DNA from: PALSA-1335 sp965231025
GTDB lineage: Bacteria; Patescibacteriota; Gracilibacteria; UBA1369
Reading direction: 5' to 3'
Length of the DNA stretch: 64,000 bases
Assembly: GCA_965231025.1 (NCBI GenBank)
Contig: OZ246407.1
Location: forward strand, 1,240,001-1,304,000
Below are positions 63,369 to 64,000 of this stretch, in pieces. The notes under the pieces were generated by a model that saw only the letters and a list, made by a program, of their open reading frames with translations, was not told the origin of the DNA and did not search any database. How positions within the stretch are numbered: the first letter of the stretch is position 1; the number at the start of each line of letters is the position of its first letter. The position numbers and the translations under genes were made by a program.

Positions 63369-64000
63369 ACTTTTCGCCCGGCCAAAAAAACTGCTGAGCC
63401 GGTCCAGTACCCATTGGTTCATTCTGGCGAATCCGTAAGCAAAGATGCAGAAAAGAACAAAAACAAACAACCCCGCAGGGCTCCATGCATCATGGAAACC
63501 CCAGCTTTCCAGCACCCAGATCAACGGGTGGTGCAACAAAAAAATGAGGTAACTCTGGGCAGCCAGCGTTGCCGCTCCCGCCGCGGCCTTACCCTCCAGG
63601 GGAAAACGTGTCGCAAGAAGCCACACGCACGCAAAAAAACCGACACCGAACAACGAATCGGCAAACGGAAAACTCCACGGCCAAAAATATCCCAGCCCGA
63701 ATACCGTCCCGGCCATCCACCACGGACTCAATGTTTTCCCGTGCATAAAATGCCGCGCAAGAACCATCCCGAACCCGAATTCAAACAAGCGCCCGACGCT
63801 CAATCCATAACTCAAGGAAGACACCGCGTCCTTCCAGAAAACATAATAGAGGCACCTGAACGCCACGGAAGTCAAAAAAAGAAGCAGCAAAAACCTCTTT
63901 TCCCCCAGCTTTTCATACATCCGCACGAGCAGCGGGAAGAAAAGATACAACTGGATGACGAGGCCCAGAAACCAGGTCTCTCCGTTCACCGGAGGGAAAA
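63342..64000 (-). CDS. Membrane acyltransferase (acyltransferase-3 / OafA-like), N-terminus outside window
   Basis: The frame is open to the right edge of the window; a GTG at 63989 is not a start, since the preceding codons continue the protein (PPVNGETWFLG in pattern). About 219 residues are visible with at least five membrane segments (VIQLYLFFPLLV, FLLLLFLTSVAF, WMAGTVFGLGYFW, LFGVGFFACVWLL, GLFVFVLFCIFAYGF). ETWFLGLVIQLYLFFPLL matches the HLWFLsvEeQFYLi region of acyltransferase-3 proteins. These add acetyl or other acyl groups to surface polysaccharides, consistent with the GT2 gene elsewhere in the window. The catalytic N-terminal His region is not in view. Confidence 0.75.
   Translation of the reverse strand, partial: FPPVNGETWFLGLVIQLYLFFPLLVRMYEKLGEKRFLLLLFLTSVAFRCLYYVFWKDAVSSLSYGLSVGRLFEFGFGMVLARHFMHGKTLSPWWMAGTVFGLGYFWPWSFPFADSLFGVGFFACVWLLATRFPLEGKAAAGAATLAAQSYLIFLLHHPLIWVLESWGFHDAWSPAGLFVFVLFCIFAYGFARMNQWVLDRLSSFFGRAKSLRHAHGDN

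Noticed and set aside
1..64000. Alternative genetic code (TGA read as Gly, as in Gracilibacteria and SR1)
   Set aside because: TGA ends maf, smpB, topA and other genes at the expected family length, and no conserved gene needs TGA read-through.

Overview
This window reads as a chromosomal segment of a small-genome bacterium, most likely a member of the Candidate Phyla Radiation (Patescibacteria). That placement is inference. It rests on a giant adhesin-like protein with DUF2341, TIG and RCC1 modules, a second surface protein with GWAW..GWISF repeats, a DUF5679-type zinc ribbon, a transketolase split into two genes, an archaeal-type NadM beside an ammonia-dependent NadE, and very compact gene spacing. 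The genetic code looks standard, because TGA ends maf, smpB and topA. Most of the window has balanced base composition; 25.5-30.8 kb is visibly A+T-rich.

Layout. 3-20759 is one reading frame, open at the left window edge, for a secreted protein of more than 6,900 residues: Kelch-like propellers, TIG domains that carry inserted DUF2341/lectin-like cassettes, invasin-like Ig domains and two RCC1 propellers. 20.8-25.5 kb holds a SemiSWEET, mscL, tRNA-Ser(CGA), split transketolase, an aminotransferase and a Nudix/IPP-isomerase-like gene. 25.5-30.8 kb is the A+T-rich island: a 5-cytosine DNA methyltransferase followed by a tightly coupled set of a small helical protein, a MORC/MutL-like GHKL ATPase and two proteins of unknown function. 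This is a candidate defence system with no recognisable nuclease. 30.9-42.6 kb is housekeeping: an ABC exporter, maf, a helical-repeat protein, asnS, smpB, nadE, nadM, two unknowns, a phosphohexomutase and a GT2 glycosyltransferase. 42.6-52.9 kb holds two further surface proteins around topA, an HU gene and a zinc-ribbon gene. 53.0-56.9 kb is pheS - SemiSWEET - small ORF - pheT, with a predicted three-way-junction RNA just before pheT. 57.2-64 kb holds a guanylate-kinase-like protein, an AbiEii-like nucleotidyltransferase, a metallo-beta-lactamase-fold protein, a NIF3 protein, a class A penicillin-binding protein and a truncated acyltransferase.

Regulation. Many genes have recognisable sigma70-type promoters with 16-18 bp spacing, often placed so that leaders are very short. 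Two good intrinsic terminators flank the HU / zinc-ribbon pair. Three intergenic spacers contain degenerate arrays of a 7-bp unit beginning CT(A/C). The candidates for undescribed biology are the GHKL/methyltransferase island, the pheT leader RNA, the TIG domains interrupted by DUF2341 cassettes, and the heptamer arrays. All homology calls come from reading motifs; no database search was run.
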